Numbered from the stretch's first letter, positions 1-6,606 are shown. The stretch is DNA of 12,418 bases from Deferribacteres bacterium (GCA_013153205.1 JAADEW010000095.1:1-12418); one strand, 5' to 3'. Notes: generated by a model not told the origin, from the sequence alone. Numbers and translations are program-made.

Positions 1-327
1 ATATTTGAGACGGAAAGAAGAGGAGATAAGCTTTTCATATACCCCAGGGATTCTCTTGGAGAGCTTGGCATATACTTTGTGGCTCAAACCCAGAAGGACG
101 GAAAGATTCTTCTGCACGACGACGGCACCATATTGTCTGTTCTTTCCAGTCATGCTAATCCTGTAAATCTGGTGAGGGAACTGCGGACGGGGGCAAGGTC
201 TCTTGGATTTGTGTTCAGGGACGGCAGGGTTTTCGTAAAGTGCGATTATCCTGAACTTGTTGCCGCGGCGAGGAGGCTGGAAAGGCTTGCCGCCGAGATA
301 GCATTCAAGGCTAAACCGGAGGGATAA
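1..327 (+). CDS. 3' end of an unrecognised protein (possibly DUF1828-like)
   Basis: The frame is open from the first base of the window to a TAA at 325-327, so 108 C-terminal residues are seen and the start lies outside. A GTG at 79 could serve as a start, but the frame continues upstream with a sensible sequence (FETERRGDKLFIYPRD), so I treat the gene as truncated by the window edge. I do not recognise the family with confidence. The stretch ILLHDDGTILSVL, preceded by hydrophobic beta-like segments, resembles the 'LtDdGeTi..L' core of DUF1828-type proteins, often found in defence or mobile contexts, but this is a weak resemblance made by eye. The C-terminus is an Ala/Arg-rich amphipathic helix (LVAAARRLERLAAEIAFKA). 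The stop is one base before the nitroreductase ATG, so the two are probably cotranscribed. Confidence 0.6.
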   Translation: MFETERRGDKLFIYPRDSLGELGIYFVAQTQKDGKILLHDDGTILSVLSSHANPVNLVRELRTGARSLGFVFRDGRVFVKCDYPELVAAARRLERLAAEIAFKAKPEG

Positions 328-328
328 A

Positions 329-910
329 ATGGAGTTGAGAGAGGCTATAAAGGGAAGGAGAAGCATAAGAAAGTATAAACCGGACCCTGTTCCTAAAGAG
401 GTAATTGAGGAGCTTTTTGAATACGCCTTGTGGGCTCCTTCCGGTATGAACAGGCAGAACTGGTATTTCGTGGTGGTTACGGGGAAGATGAGAGATGAGG
501 TGGTGAAGATATGCGAGAGGGCTTACAGGGAGTATATCGGCAGAAAGGTGGAGAAGGTCTTTTCCCACAAGCCCGATGTGGTTAAAGAGACCAAAAGCTT
601 TTTCGCAACCCTTGGGGGAGCTCCTGTTGTCATACTTGCTTACGCCATTCCCGGTCCTGAAAGCGAAAAGACGGATATACAGAGCGTTTCAGCCGCCATA
701 CAGAATCTTCTCCTCCTTGCTCACGAGAAGGGGCTGGGAACATGCTGGATGACCGGGCCCATATCCCACGCAGATGAGTTCAGCAAGCTTCTGGGTATAA
801 AAGACAAGAACTTCGTGGCTCTTATAACCCTGGGATATCCCGATGAAACGCCCAAGGCACCCAAAAGAAAGCCGGATAGAGTCCGCTATATAGGTTTTGA
901 CGAAAGCTGA
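329..910 (+). CDS. Nitroreductase-family FMN flavoprotein
   Basis: This 193-residue protein has the length and motifs of the nitroreductase superfamily: FMN-dependent NAD(P)H oxidoreductases that act as homodimers in the cytoplasm on nitro compounds, quinones or similar acceptors. The N-terminal RRSIRKY (10-16) is the usual FMN-phosphate-binding motif. APSGMNRQNW (36-45) matches the 'APSg.N.QpW' flavin and dimer segment. The C-terminal GLGTCWMTGP (135-144) and the ALITLGYPDE region (164-173) complete the fold. A strong GGAGG at 318-322 sits 6 bases before the ATG, inside the end of the preceding gene, so translation is probably coupled. The physiological substrate cannot be read from the sequence. 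Its last 25 bases overlap the end of the convergent pseudouridine synthase gene. Confidence 0.92.
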   Translation: MELREAIKGRRSIRKYKPDPVPKEVIEELFEYALWAPSGMNRQNWYFVVVTGKMRDEVVKICERAYREYIGRKVEKVFSHKPDVVKETKSFFATLGGAPVVILAYAIPGPESEKTDIQSVSAAIQNLLLLAHEKGLGTCWMTGPISHADEFSKLLGIKDKNFVALITLGYPDETPKAPKRKPDRVRYIGFDES

Positions 911-1869
911 AATGCCAGCTCTTTCAGCTTGTCCTCTTTCAAGCGGAAGTTGAGAGCATTTAGCAGGTTGTTCATGTCCTCCGGAATGGGGGCGAAAACC
1001 TCCACCTCTTTCTCTTCAATAGGATGCGGGAATCTTATGTATAGGGCGTGAAGCGCCTGTCTGTTGATGAAATCCGATGTCTTTTTTCCGTAAACCGCAT
1101 CTCCAACGATAGGACACTTTATGTGATGCATGTGGACCCTTATCTGATGGGTTCTTCCCGTGATTATTCTGGCAAGCACGAGAGAGTAAGGCTCGCTTAC
1201 CGATATGGTTCTGTAAAGGGTCAGTGCGTCTCTTCCTTTCGGAACCACCGCCATCTTTTTGCGCTCAACGGGGTGTCTTCCTATGGGGGCTTCTATCCTT
1301 CCCTCTAAAGGGTTGGGCACCCCGTGGCAGACGCACAGATATACCTTGCTGATACGCCTTTGTTTCAGCATTTCGCTTATGATGCGGTGGACCTCTTCGG
1401 TTTTCGCTATTATCAGCGCTCCGCTTGTGTCTTTGTCCAGCCTGTGAACAATGCCGGGCCTCTCCTTCCCTCCCAGCGTTGAGAGCAGGGGGAATCTGGC
1501 TATCAGCGCGTTGGCAAGGGTATCCTGACTGTGGCCCGGTGCCGGATGTATGGGTATCCCCGGTGGTTTGTTTATCACCGCGATAGAGTCGTCTTCGTAT
1601 AGGACCTGAAGCTCCATCTCTTTGGGTATGAGCTCTACAGGTTCCGGTTGGGGAATTTCCACCTCAACGAGAAAGCCCTTTTCAACCTTCTGTCCGGCTT
1701 TGAGAGCTGGGTTTTTCTCTACTGACACGAGCTTTTTATCTATCAGCTTCTTTATCTGGCTTCGGGTGAGCTCAAGCTGGCTTTCAAGGAAAAGGTCAAG
1801 CCTCTTTTTGTGCCACTCTTCCGGGACTTTTAAAATCTGCCGGGTATGACCCTTCCGCAGCTGGGACAT
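886..1869 (-). CDS. RluD-type 23S rRNA pseudouridine synthase
   Basis: The product is a 327-residue enzyme of the RluA/RluC/RluD family, which isomerises uridines in 23S rRNA. The order is an N-terminal S4 RNA-binding domain (about 15-75, with RLDLFLESQLELTRSQIKKLI), then the catalytic domain. That domain carries the signature HRLDKDTSGA (142-151) with catalytic Asp145, and GRTHQIRVH (238-246). Length and domain order match RluD. The ATG at 1869 is the only good start ahead of the S4 domain and has AGAAGG just upstream. It lies inside the preceding radical SAM gene, giving a 40-base overlap. The gene is the last of the minus-strand operon and its end converges on the nitroreductase gene. Which uridines it modifies (RluD-, RluC- or RluA-like) cannot be decided here. 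Confidence 0.93.
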   Translation of the reverse strand: MSQLRKGHTRQILKVPEEWHKKRLDLFLESQLELTRSQIKKLIDKKLVSVEKNPALKAGQKVEKGFLVEVEIPQPEPVELIPKEMELQVLYEDDSIAVINKPPGIPIHPAPGHSQDTLANALIARFPLLSTLGGKERPGIVHRLDKDTSGALIIAKTEEVHRIISEMLKQRRISKVYLCVCHGVPNPLEGRIEAPIGRHPVERKKMAVVPKGRDALTLYRTISVSEPYSLVLARIITGRTHQIRVHMHHIKCPIVGDAVYGKKTSDFINRQALHALYIRFPHPIEEKEVEVFAPIPEDMNNLLNALNFRLKEDKLKELAFQLSSKPI

Positions 1870-2822
1870 CTGCCTTCTGTTATTCTGCTTATCACCGTGA
1901 AGAACCCTTTTCTCACTATGAGCTTTTCCCCGCAGTCGGGGCAGAAAGTGGTGTTTAAGTCCTCGTCGGGAACATTGCCCACATATACAAAGTTGAGCTT
2001 CTCGTCGGCTATTGATTTGGCTTTAAGTAGCGTTTCTATGGGGGTTGGAGGAAGATTGCTCAGTTTGTAATGGGGGAAGAATCTGGTGAAGTGAACGGGC
2101 ATGTCCGGGTCAATGCCTGAAATGAAGTCCACCAGTGCCGTTATCTCTTCTTCGGAGTCGTTTAGTGTGGGTATAATGAGGTTGGTCACCTCCACATGCA
2201 CGCCACTTCTGTGGGCTTCTTTTATGGTGTTTAAAGTTGCCTCAAGCTTTCCGCCCAGTGCTATCTTTTTGTAAAACTCATCCCGCATGGACTTGAGGTC
2301 AACATTCATGGCGTCTATGAAAGGCAACAACTCTTTTAATGGTTCGGGATTTATCTGTCCGTTTGTGACGAGGACTATGGGAAGCTGATATTCTCTGGCA
2401 AGCTTTGCCACATCTATGATGTATTCAAACCAGATTAAAGGCTCCGTGTAGGTGAAGCATATACCGCGGGAGCTGTATTTTAAAGCCACCTTCACCAGGG
2501 CTTCAGGGGGCACAAACTCTGTGGGGCAGTCCTGCTGGGATATCTGCCAGTTCTGGCAGTGGAGGCATCCGAGATTACAGCCGTTGCAACCGGTGGAGAT
2601 GATGTAGCTCCCCGGATAGAAGTGATACAGGGGCTTTTTCTCAATGGGGTCGTTTGCTATACTTACTATCTCCCCGTATCCAGCGGCTATGAGCCTTCCG
2701 TTTATATTCTGCCTTATTCTGCAGAAACCCCTCTGGCCTTCGGGAATGACGCACTCTCTGGGGCAGAGAAGGCATTTGACTTTGCCGTTTAACGACTGCC
2801 AGTATCTCGCTTCAGGCTTCAT
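1830..2822 (-). CDS. amrS: AmmeMemoRadiSam system radical SAM enzyme
   Basis: This 330-residue radical SAM protein has the full architecture of the AmmeMemoRadiSam enzyme (AmrS, PflA-like). An N-terminal cysteine cluster (C17, C20, C24, C34) is followed by the SAM-cleaving [4Fe-4S] motif C82-x3-C86-x2-C89, with an extra family-typical C79 in TGCNGCNLGC. The radical SAM barrel contains FTYTEPLI (123-130) and LVTNGQ (151-156). A C-terminal zinc ribbon is formed by C294/C297 and C319/C322, ending in IPGRF as in family members. The reaction is not established from sequence. The start overlaps the stop of AmrA by 4 bases (ATGA), showing coupling. The last CxxC of the zinc ribbon is encoded in the 40-base overlap with the downstream pseudouridine synthase gene. 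The Memo-like third component is not in this window. Confidence 0.95.
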   Translation of the reverse strand: MKPEARYWQSLNGKVKCLLCPRECVIPEGQRGFCRIRQNINGRLIAAGYGEIVSIANDPIEKKPLYHFYPGSYIISTGCNGCNLGCLHCQNWQISQQDCPTEFVPPEALVKVALKYSSRGICFTYTEPLIWFEYIIDVAKLAREYQLPIVLVTNGQINPEPLKELLPFIDAMNVDLKSMRDEFYKKIALGGKLEATLNTIKEAHRSGVHVEVTNLIIPTLNDSEEEITALVDFISGIDPDMPVHFTRFFPHYKLSNLPPTPIETLLKAKSIADEKLNFVYVGNVPDEDLNTTFCPDCGEKLIVRKGFFTVISRITEGRCPSCGRVIPGRF

Positions 2823-3343
2823 CTGTATCTTTCTACCGAGAACCTGTAAACCTTGATGGGCTCACCGGGGGATATACCGGCTTTTGCCATGGCTATGGCA
2901 AGCTGTTGCTCAACGGTATCCACCCCTTCAAGGTCCGGAAGGAGAAGCCCTCTTTTCCAGCCGGATTCGACTATGACCCCGTATTTTTTAGGGTCAAGCT
3001 GGGACAGGTCCGTTACCGGTTCGGGCTCACTCAGCACATCAACGGATATTTCCAGCTCGTCAAGCTCGTCTTCCTGAACAGGTGGGAATCGCGGGTCTTC
3101 CGTAGCCGCCGCTATGGCGTTGTAGATGACCTCTTCTGCCACATTGTTCCTTGTTGGCAGAAATGTCCCTATACAGCCCCTTAACTGTCCGTGTTTCTTC
3201 AGGGACACGAAAACTCCTGCCCTTCTTCTCATTTCGGGAGTCATCTCTTCGGGCGGAGGTGGGGGTATGATTCTTCCGTATCTCACGTACTCCTCTATGG
3301 CTCTTCTTGCCAGCCTTACTAAAGGATGTTCTTCTCTTCTCAT
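2819..3343 (-). CDS. amrA: AmmeMemoRadiSam system protein A (AMMECR1 family)
   Basis: The 174-residue product belongs to the AMMECR1 family, conserved from archaea to human but of uncertain biochemical role. The hallmark LRGCIGT (54-60) is present, followed by FPPVQEDELDELEISVDVL (86-104) and a C-terminal KVYRFSVERYR typical of the family. The length is normal. I chose the ATG at 3343. A TTG two codons upstream (3349) is an alternative that would overlap the prenyl synthase stop by 4 bases. GGAAAGAGAG lies upstream at a usable distance for either start. The gene lies between the prenyl synthase and the radical SAM gene with essentially no spacing, so the three are cotranscribed. A Pro-rich linker (IPPPPPEE) marks the N-terminal third. 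Confidence 0.94.
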   Translation of the reverse strand: MRREEHPLVRLARRAIEEYVRYGRIIPPPPPEEMTPEMRRRAGVFVSLKKHGQLRGCIGTFLPTRNNVAEEVIYNAIAAATEDPRFPPVQEDELDELEISVDVLSEPEPVTDLSQLDPKKYGVIVESGWKRGLLLPDLEGVDTVEQQLAIAMAKAGISPGEPIKVYRFSVERYR

Positions 3344-3345
3344 CT

Positions 3346-4317
3346 TCAATACTCTCTTTCCGCCAGAAAGTTGGCTATCTCTATCAAAAACTCCTTTTCC
3401 CTGCTTTCGGGGGCAGTTTTTATGGCGCTGACCGCCCTTTCTCCGTGTTCCTTAACCCTTTGCTTTGCGGCCTCTATCCCCCTGTATTTATATATAATCT
3501 CTTTTACTGTTTGAAAATCCTTATCTTCAAAGTCCTCTTTCAGGAGAAGTTCCCTCACCTTTTTCTTCTCTTCTCTGGAGGCTTTCTGAAGGGCGAATAT
3601 AAGGGGAAGGGTCACCTTACCTTCCCTGAAGTCGTTTCCCACAGGTTTTCCCGTGTTTTTAGGGTCTCCCGTGATGTCAAGGATATCGTCTGAAATCTGG
3701 AATGCGTATCCTATCTCCTCACCGTAAGTCCTGAGGGCACCGCGCAGCTCGCCGTTATCTTCTATGACGGCTCCCACCTCGCAGGCGGCTTTTATAAGGG
3801 CGGCTGTCTTGCCGAAAATAATTTTGTAGTAGTCTTCTTCTGTTGTGTCTATGTCGTAGGACTTTATAAGCTGGTATATCTCGCCTTCTGCAAGGTTGAC
3901 GCAGGCATCAGACATTATGTTGAGGGCAGAAGGAGGCAGGTTTTCCGTCATCATGAAGAATGAGCGTGCAAACAGAAAGTCTCCCACCAATATCGCCGCT
4001 TGATTCCCCCATATTCTGTTTGCCGCCTTTCTTCCCCTTCTTGTGTCCGATTCGTCCACCACATCGTCGTGAAGAAGGGTTGCCGTGTGAATGTATTCCA
4101 CCACCGCGGCGGCGATTTTTGCTCTGTCCGCATTTTTCCCGCCGCATATCCTTGAAGAGAGCAGGGTGAGTATGGGTCTGAACCTTTTCCCGCCTGCTTC
4201 TAAAATGTAGCTTGAAAGCTCCGGGATTATCTTTATGGTGGAGTGGAGGTTCTCGTTGAGAACCTTTTCCACATCCGAGAGCTCATCTTTCAGATATGAG
4301 ATAACCCTGTTTATCAT
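3346..4317 (-). CDS. Polyprenyl diphosphate synthase, IspB-like
   Basis: This trans-prenyltransferase (323 residues) condenses isopentenyl diphosphate onto allylic diphosphates. It carries AGGKRFRP (41-48), the first Asp-rich motif in LLHDDVVDESDTRRG (81-95: D84, D85, D88) and the second in AFQISDDILD (205-214: D210, D211, D214). HTATLLHDDVVDES is nearly identical to IspB-type long-chain synthases, and a small residue (A79) lies five positions before the first motif, so a long product for a quinone side chain is likely. Chain length cannot be proven by eye. The open frame extends back to 4569, but the extra residues are the antisense of the ABC gene and do not look like this family. MINRVISYLK at 4317 is the family-like start. 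A weak GGA, or none, precedes it, and a predicted promoter lies only about 13 bases upstream. It is the first gene of the minus-strand operon. Confidence 0.93.
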   Translation of the reverse strand: MINRVISYLKDELSDVEKVLNENLHSTIKIIPELSSYILEAGGKRFRPILTLLSSRICGGKNADRAKIAAAVVEYIHTATLLHDDVVDESDTRRGRKAANRIWGNQAAILVGDFLFARSFFMMTENLPPSALNIMSDACVNLAEGEIYQLIKSYDIDTTEEDYYKIIFGKTAALIKAACEVGAVIEDNGELRGALRTYGEEIGYAFQISDDILDITGDPKNTGKPVGNDFREGKVTLPLIFALQKASREEKKKVRELLLKEDFEDKDFQTVKEIIYKYRGIEAAKQRVKEHGERAVSAIKTAPESREKEFLIEIANFLAEREY

Positions 4318-4329
4318 CTTTACAGGTTT

Positions 4330-4358
4330 CCTATAGCAATTGATTTTTCGGTTGTAAA
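4330..4358 (-). promoter_or_regulatory. Predicted sigma70 promoter for the prenyl synthase operon
   Basis: On the minus strand, TTTACA (4358-4353) is separated by 17 bases from TATAGG (4335-4330). This scores 5/6 and 4/6 against consensus. Transcription would start near 4323, leaving only about six bases before the ATG at 4317, so the message may be nearly leaderless. This is a prediction from sequence only. Confidence 0.5.
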
Positions 4359-4378
4359 CGTATCTTGTTTCATATAAT
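4352..4378 (+). promoter_or_regulatory. Predicted sigma70 promoter for the metal ABC operon
   Basis: A perfect TATAAT (4373-4378) is preceded by TTGTAA (4352-4357) at a short 15-base spacing. The -10 box ends 9 bases before the ATG at 4388, so the transcript would start about 3 bases ahead of the start codon. There is no Shine-Dalgarno sequence, which fits a leaderless message. The -35 box overlaps the -35 box of the divergent promoter by five bases. Confidence 0.55.
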
Positions 4379-4395
4379 TTTTCAATTATGAAAAA
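4378..4395. promoter_or_regulatory. AT-rich inverted repeat spanning the ABC start codon (candidate operator)
   Basis: TTTTTCA-ATTA-TGAAAAA has perfect 7-base arms around a 4-base centre. It begins at the last base of the TATAAT box and covers the likely transcription start and the ATG. A dimeric metalloregulator (Fur/Zur or MntR-like) would be a logical ligand for a zinc/manganese uptake operon, but no regulator gene is in the window. The low-complexity arms could arise by chance. Confidence 0.35.
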
Positions 4396-5125
4396 AACGG
4401 TGCTGGTGCTTGAAGATGTAACTGTGGCTTTCGGTTCAAAAATAGTGCTCAAAGATATATCCTTTGAGGTTAGAGAAGGGGAGTTCTGGGGCATTATAGG
4501 TCCCAACGGAGGGGGTAAAACCACGCTTCTCAAAACCATATTGGGGTTGATAAAACCAGTCAAGGGCACTGTTTCAATTATGGGGCTTCCTCCTAAAGAG
4601 GCGGTGAGAAAGGGATATGTGGGCTATCTTCCCCAGAGGATAGAAAACTACCTTCCCCTTTCCTGTGAGGATGTGCTTTCCCTCGTGGTTTCCGAGAAGA
4701 GAGAGATTGAAAGGCTTCTTGAGCTTGTGGGCATGAAGGATAAGAGGGAACAGCCCTTTTCAAGCCTTTCCGGCGGCGAGAAGCAGAGGGTTTTGATAGC
4801 CATGGTTCTTGCTAAAAAACCCAGACTTCTTCTGCTTGACGAACCGAATACGGGAATAGATATCGTGGCTCAGGATGCCTTTTACGAACTGTTGAGAAGA
4901 ATAAAGGTTGAAGAGAATGTTAGCATATTGATGGTGAGCCACGATGTGGGGGTTATAGTCAACTTCGTTGACAGAGTAGCATGCCTCAACAGAACCCTCC
5001 ATTACGAGGGAGACCCGAGGGGGGTGCTGGATTGCGACCTTTTAAAGAGGCTTTACGGCACAGATGTTGAAGTCTTCGTTCACCATCCGGAGTGTAAGGG
5101 ATGCCATGTGTTCCGGACTTCCTGA
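4388..5125 (+). CDS. Metal ABC transporter ATP-binding protein (ZnuC/MntB-like)
   Basis: This 245-residue ABC ATPase energises import with the permease encoded next. It has Walker A GPNGGGKTT (38-46), Q-loop Q83 (YLPQR), signature LSGGE (127-131), Walker B LLLLDEP (147-153) and switch His185 (VSHD). The adjacent ABC-3-type permease assigns it to the zinc/manganese/iron chelate uptake family. The C-terminus ends in HHPECKGCH (232-240), a dense His/Cys group that could bind zinc. The metal is not determined. The ATG at 4388 lacks a Shine-Dalgarno sequence and lies just downstream of a TATAAT box, suggesting leaderless translation. The gene overlaps the permease gene by 25 bases. Confidence 0.92.
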   Translation: MKKTVLVLEDVTVAFGSKIVLKDISFEVREGEFWGIIGPNGGGKTTLLKTILGLIKPVKGTVSIMGLPPKEAVRKGYVGYLPQRIENYLPLSCEDVLSLVVSEKREIERLLELVGMKDKREQPFSSLSGGEKQRVLIAMVLAKKPRLLLLDEPNTGIDIVAQDAFYELLRRIKVEENVSILMVSHDVGVIVNFVDRVACLNRTLHYEGDPRGVLDCDLLKRLYGTDVEVFVHHPECKGCHVFRTS

Positions 5126-5889
5126 TAGTTCCTCTTATAACGGCTTTTGTTGTGGCTGTTTCCCTTTCCCTGCTCTCCTTTTTCGTTGTTTTGAAAAGAT
5201 GGGCTTTCTTGAGTGTGGGGGTATCTCACGCGGCTTTCGGGGGTATAGCTTTAGGAGTTCTCATAGGTGTAAGCCCTGAGTTTACCGCTTTAGGTTTTGG
5301 GGTTGTTGCCGCCTTCCTTATAGCCTACTTTAAGAGGAAGGGCGGTTTTCACGAGGATATCACCGTTGGGGTTCTGTTTTCCTTTTTTATGGCGGTGGGG
5401 GTTGTTCTTTTTGCCCTGTCAAAGAGCTACATAACCAACGCCTTCAGCTATCTTTTCGGCAATCTCCTCATGGTGAGCGGAGGGGACTTTTCTTTCTCTG
5501 TTGCGCTTCTTCTTGTGGACTGCCTCTTTTTGTGGCTGAAGAAGAGGGAACTGCTTCTTCTGATGATGGACGAAGACATGGCTTACGTTTATGGTGTGAA
5601 CGTGGATTTTCTCTACTATGCCCTTGTCTTTCTGGTTACCATAAACGTGGTGGTTGCCATTAAGCTTGTGGGCGTTATTCTGGTGACGGCTCTCGTGGTG
5701 GTTCCCGCCTCCGTTGCTTTGAAGATAGCCCATAGATTCTGGTGGGTGATTTTCTGGTCCGTCTTTTTCGGGATTGTTAGCACATTTTCCGGTATAACGG
5801 CTTCCCTGTTGTGGGACTTGCCTCCGGGGGCTACCATTGCCCTTTTTTGCGGAATACTTTTCTTTGTGTCGGTGCTGAAAAGGTATTAA
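5101..5889 (+). CDS. Metal ABC transporter permease (ABC-3 / ZnuB family)
   Basis: This 262-residue integral membrane protein has about seven to eight hydrophobic segments. Family landmarks are RWAFLSVGVSHAAFGG (33-48, the 'SHA..pG.alg' region), HEDITVGVLFS (84-94), KLVGVILVTALVVVPASVA (188-206) and DLPPGATIAL (239-248). These are the conserved points of the ABC-3 permeases for Zn2+/Mn2+. The ATG at 5101 is supported by GGAG at 5089-5092, 8 bases upstream, inside the ATPase gene. The 25-base overlap implies translational coupling. No periplasmic solute-binding protein (SBP_bac_9 / ZnuA type) is encoded in this operon; a lipoprotein without that fold follows instead. Confidence 0.92.
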   Translation: MPCVPDFLIVPLITAFVVAVSLSLLSFFVVLKRWAFLSVGVSHAAFGGIALGVLIGVSPEFTALGFGVVAAFLIAYFKRKGGFHEDITVGVLFSFFMAVGVVLFALSKSYITNAFSYLFGNLLMVSGGDFSFSVALLLVDCLFLWLKKRELLLLMMDEDMAYVYGVNVDFLYYALVFLVTINVVVAIKLVGVILVTALVVVPASVALKIAHRFWWVIFWSVFFGIVSTFSGITASLLWDLPPGATIALFCGILFFVSVLKRY

Positions 5890-5909
5890 ATTAAATGTGG
5901 AGGGGTAAG

Positions 5910-6377
5910 ATGAGAAATCTGTTGCCTTTGGTTGTTTTTCTCTCATTCGTTGTGGCGTGCTCTTACGGAAGCGGAAGGATGAGAGTGGACATATTCAACC
6001 CCGCGGCAGAGCTTTACGACAAGGGCATGGAAGCGTATCAGAGCGGGGATAAGGAGAAAGCCATACAGTATTTCAGAGATATAGTGGAGTATTATCCCAA
6101 AAACGGCCTTGCAGACGATGCCCTTCTGATGCTGGCAAGATGTTATGAGGAGGAGGGGGAGTATTACAGTGCACTGGCTTACTACAAGCTCTTTCTTTAT
6201 CGGTTTCCTACCCATAAGAAGAAGGATTTCGTTGTGAAAAAGGTGAAGGAACTTGAGAAACGGCTTGGTATAAAAGAAAAAAAGGGGGAGGAAAAAGATG
6301 GCAGTAGCAGAAATAGTGGTAACCCCGCTGGGGACAGGCTCTCCTTCTCTTTCGGCGTATGTGGCAAAGGTTCATAA
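5910..6377 (+). CDS. TPR-repeat lipoprotein, short BamD-like
   Basis: The 155-residue product starts with a lipoprotein signal (MRNLLPLVVFLSFVVAC) whose lipobox VVAC puts the lipidated cysteine at residue 17. Ser follows it, which in enterobacteria favours outer-membrane sorting. Two TPR-like helical hairpins follow (about 33-66 and 67-102; AAELYDKGMEAYQSGDKEKA and ALAYYKLFLYRFP), as in BamD/YbgF proteins. It is much shorter than BamD (about 240 residues), so that role is not assured. The start at 5910 is preferred over an ATG at 5895 because GGAGGGG (5899-5905) precedes it. The C-terminal tail is Lys/Glu-rich and then turns into low-quality sequence that overlaps the next gene by 80 bases. 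A slippery heptamer at 6278-6284 could provide an earlier end. Confidence 0.8.
   Translation: MRNLLPLVVFLSFVVACSYGSGRMRVDIFNPAAELYDKGMEAYQSGDKEKAIQYFRDIVEYYPKNGLADDALLMLARCYEEEGEYYSALAYYKLFLYRFPTHKKKDFVVKKVKELEKRLGIKEKKGEEKDGSSRNSGNPAGDRLSFSFGVCGKGS
6278..6284 (+). other. In-phase A-AAA-AAG slippery heptamer (candidate -1 frameshift site)
   Basis: Within the lipoprotein gene the codons GAA-AAA-AAG contain the heptamer A-AAA-AAG in the phase that promotes -1 slippage, as in the E. coli dnaX gene. A five-G run follows. Slipping by -1 would add GGGKRWQ and stop at TAG 6305-6307, removing about 24 residues of the zero-frame tail and leaving an overlap of only ten bases with the next gene. No strong stimulatory stem or upstream Shine-Dalgarno element is evident. 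Confidence 0.25.
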
Positions 6378-6603
6378 GGTGCTGGAGGAATCCGGTCTGA
6401 AGTATCAGCTTACGCCCATGAGCACCATCGTTGAGGGGGAGGTGGACGAGATTCTGGATGTGGCAAGAAAGATGCACGAGGCCCTCTTTGAGGAGGGGGT
6501 GTTGAGGGTGGTGACCAGCATCAGAATAGATGACAGAAGGGACAAAAAGCTCACCATGGAGGGCAAGGTAAAATCCGTGATGGAAAAGCTCAAACAGGGA
6601 TAG
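6298..6603 (+). CDS. MTH1187/YqgV-family thiamine-binding-like protein (PF01910)
   Basis: This small cytoplasmic protein (101 residues, the family length) matches the MTH1187/YkoF-like fold: EIVVTPLGTGSPSLSAYVA (5-23), LEESGLKYQLTPMSTIVEG (29-47) and RVVTSIRIDDRRDK (70-83). All three are conserved landmarks of PF01910. Members form ferredoxin-like dimers or tetramers, and some bind thiamine or related pyrimidines. The ligand here is unproven. Its ATG follows a strong GGAGG (6287-6291) with a 6-base gap. It sits between a lipoprotein and a sirtuin in the metal ABC operon, three bases from the sirtuin start. Confidence 0.9.
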   Translation: MAVAEIVVTPLGTGSPSLSAYVAKVHKVLEESGLKYQLTPMSTIVEGEVDEILDVARKMHEALFEEGVLRVVTSIRIDDRRDKKLTMEGKVKSVMEKLKQG

Positions 6604-6606
6604 GCT

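Noticed and set aside
4318..4569. 84-residue N-terminal extension of the prenyl synthase frame
   Set aside because: It is antisense to the conserved start and Walker A region of the ABC ATPase and has no family-like sequence; MINRVISYLK at 4317 is the family-like N-terminus.
5895..5909. Upstream ATG of the lipoprotein (MWRGK)
   Set aside because: Its codons are the GGAGGGG Shine-Dalgarno sequence of the ATG at 5910, which leads directly into a proper lipoprotein signal.
5419..5946. Long minus-strand open frame of 175 codons opposite the permease
   Set aside because: It is antisense to a clear membrane protein, is rich in His/Lys/Gln with no recognisable domain, and is a shadow of that gene.
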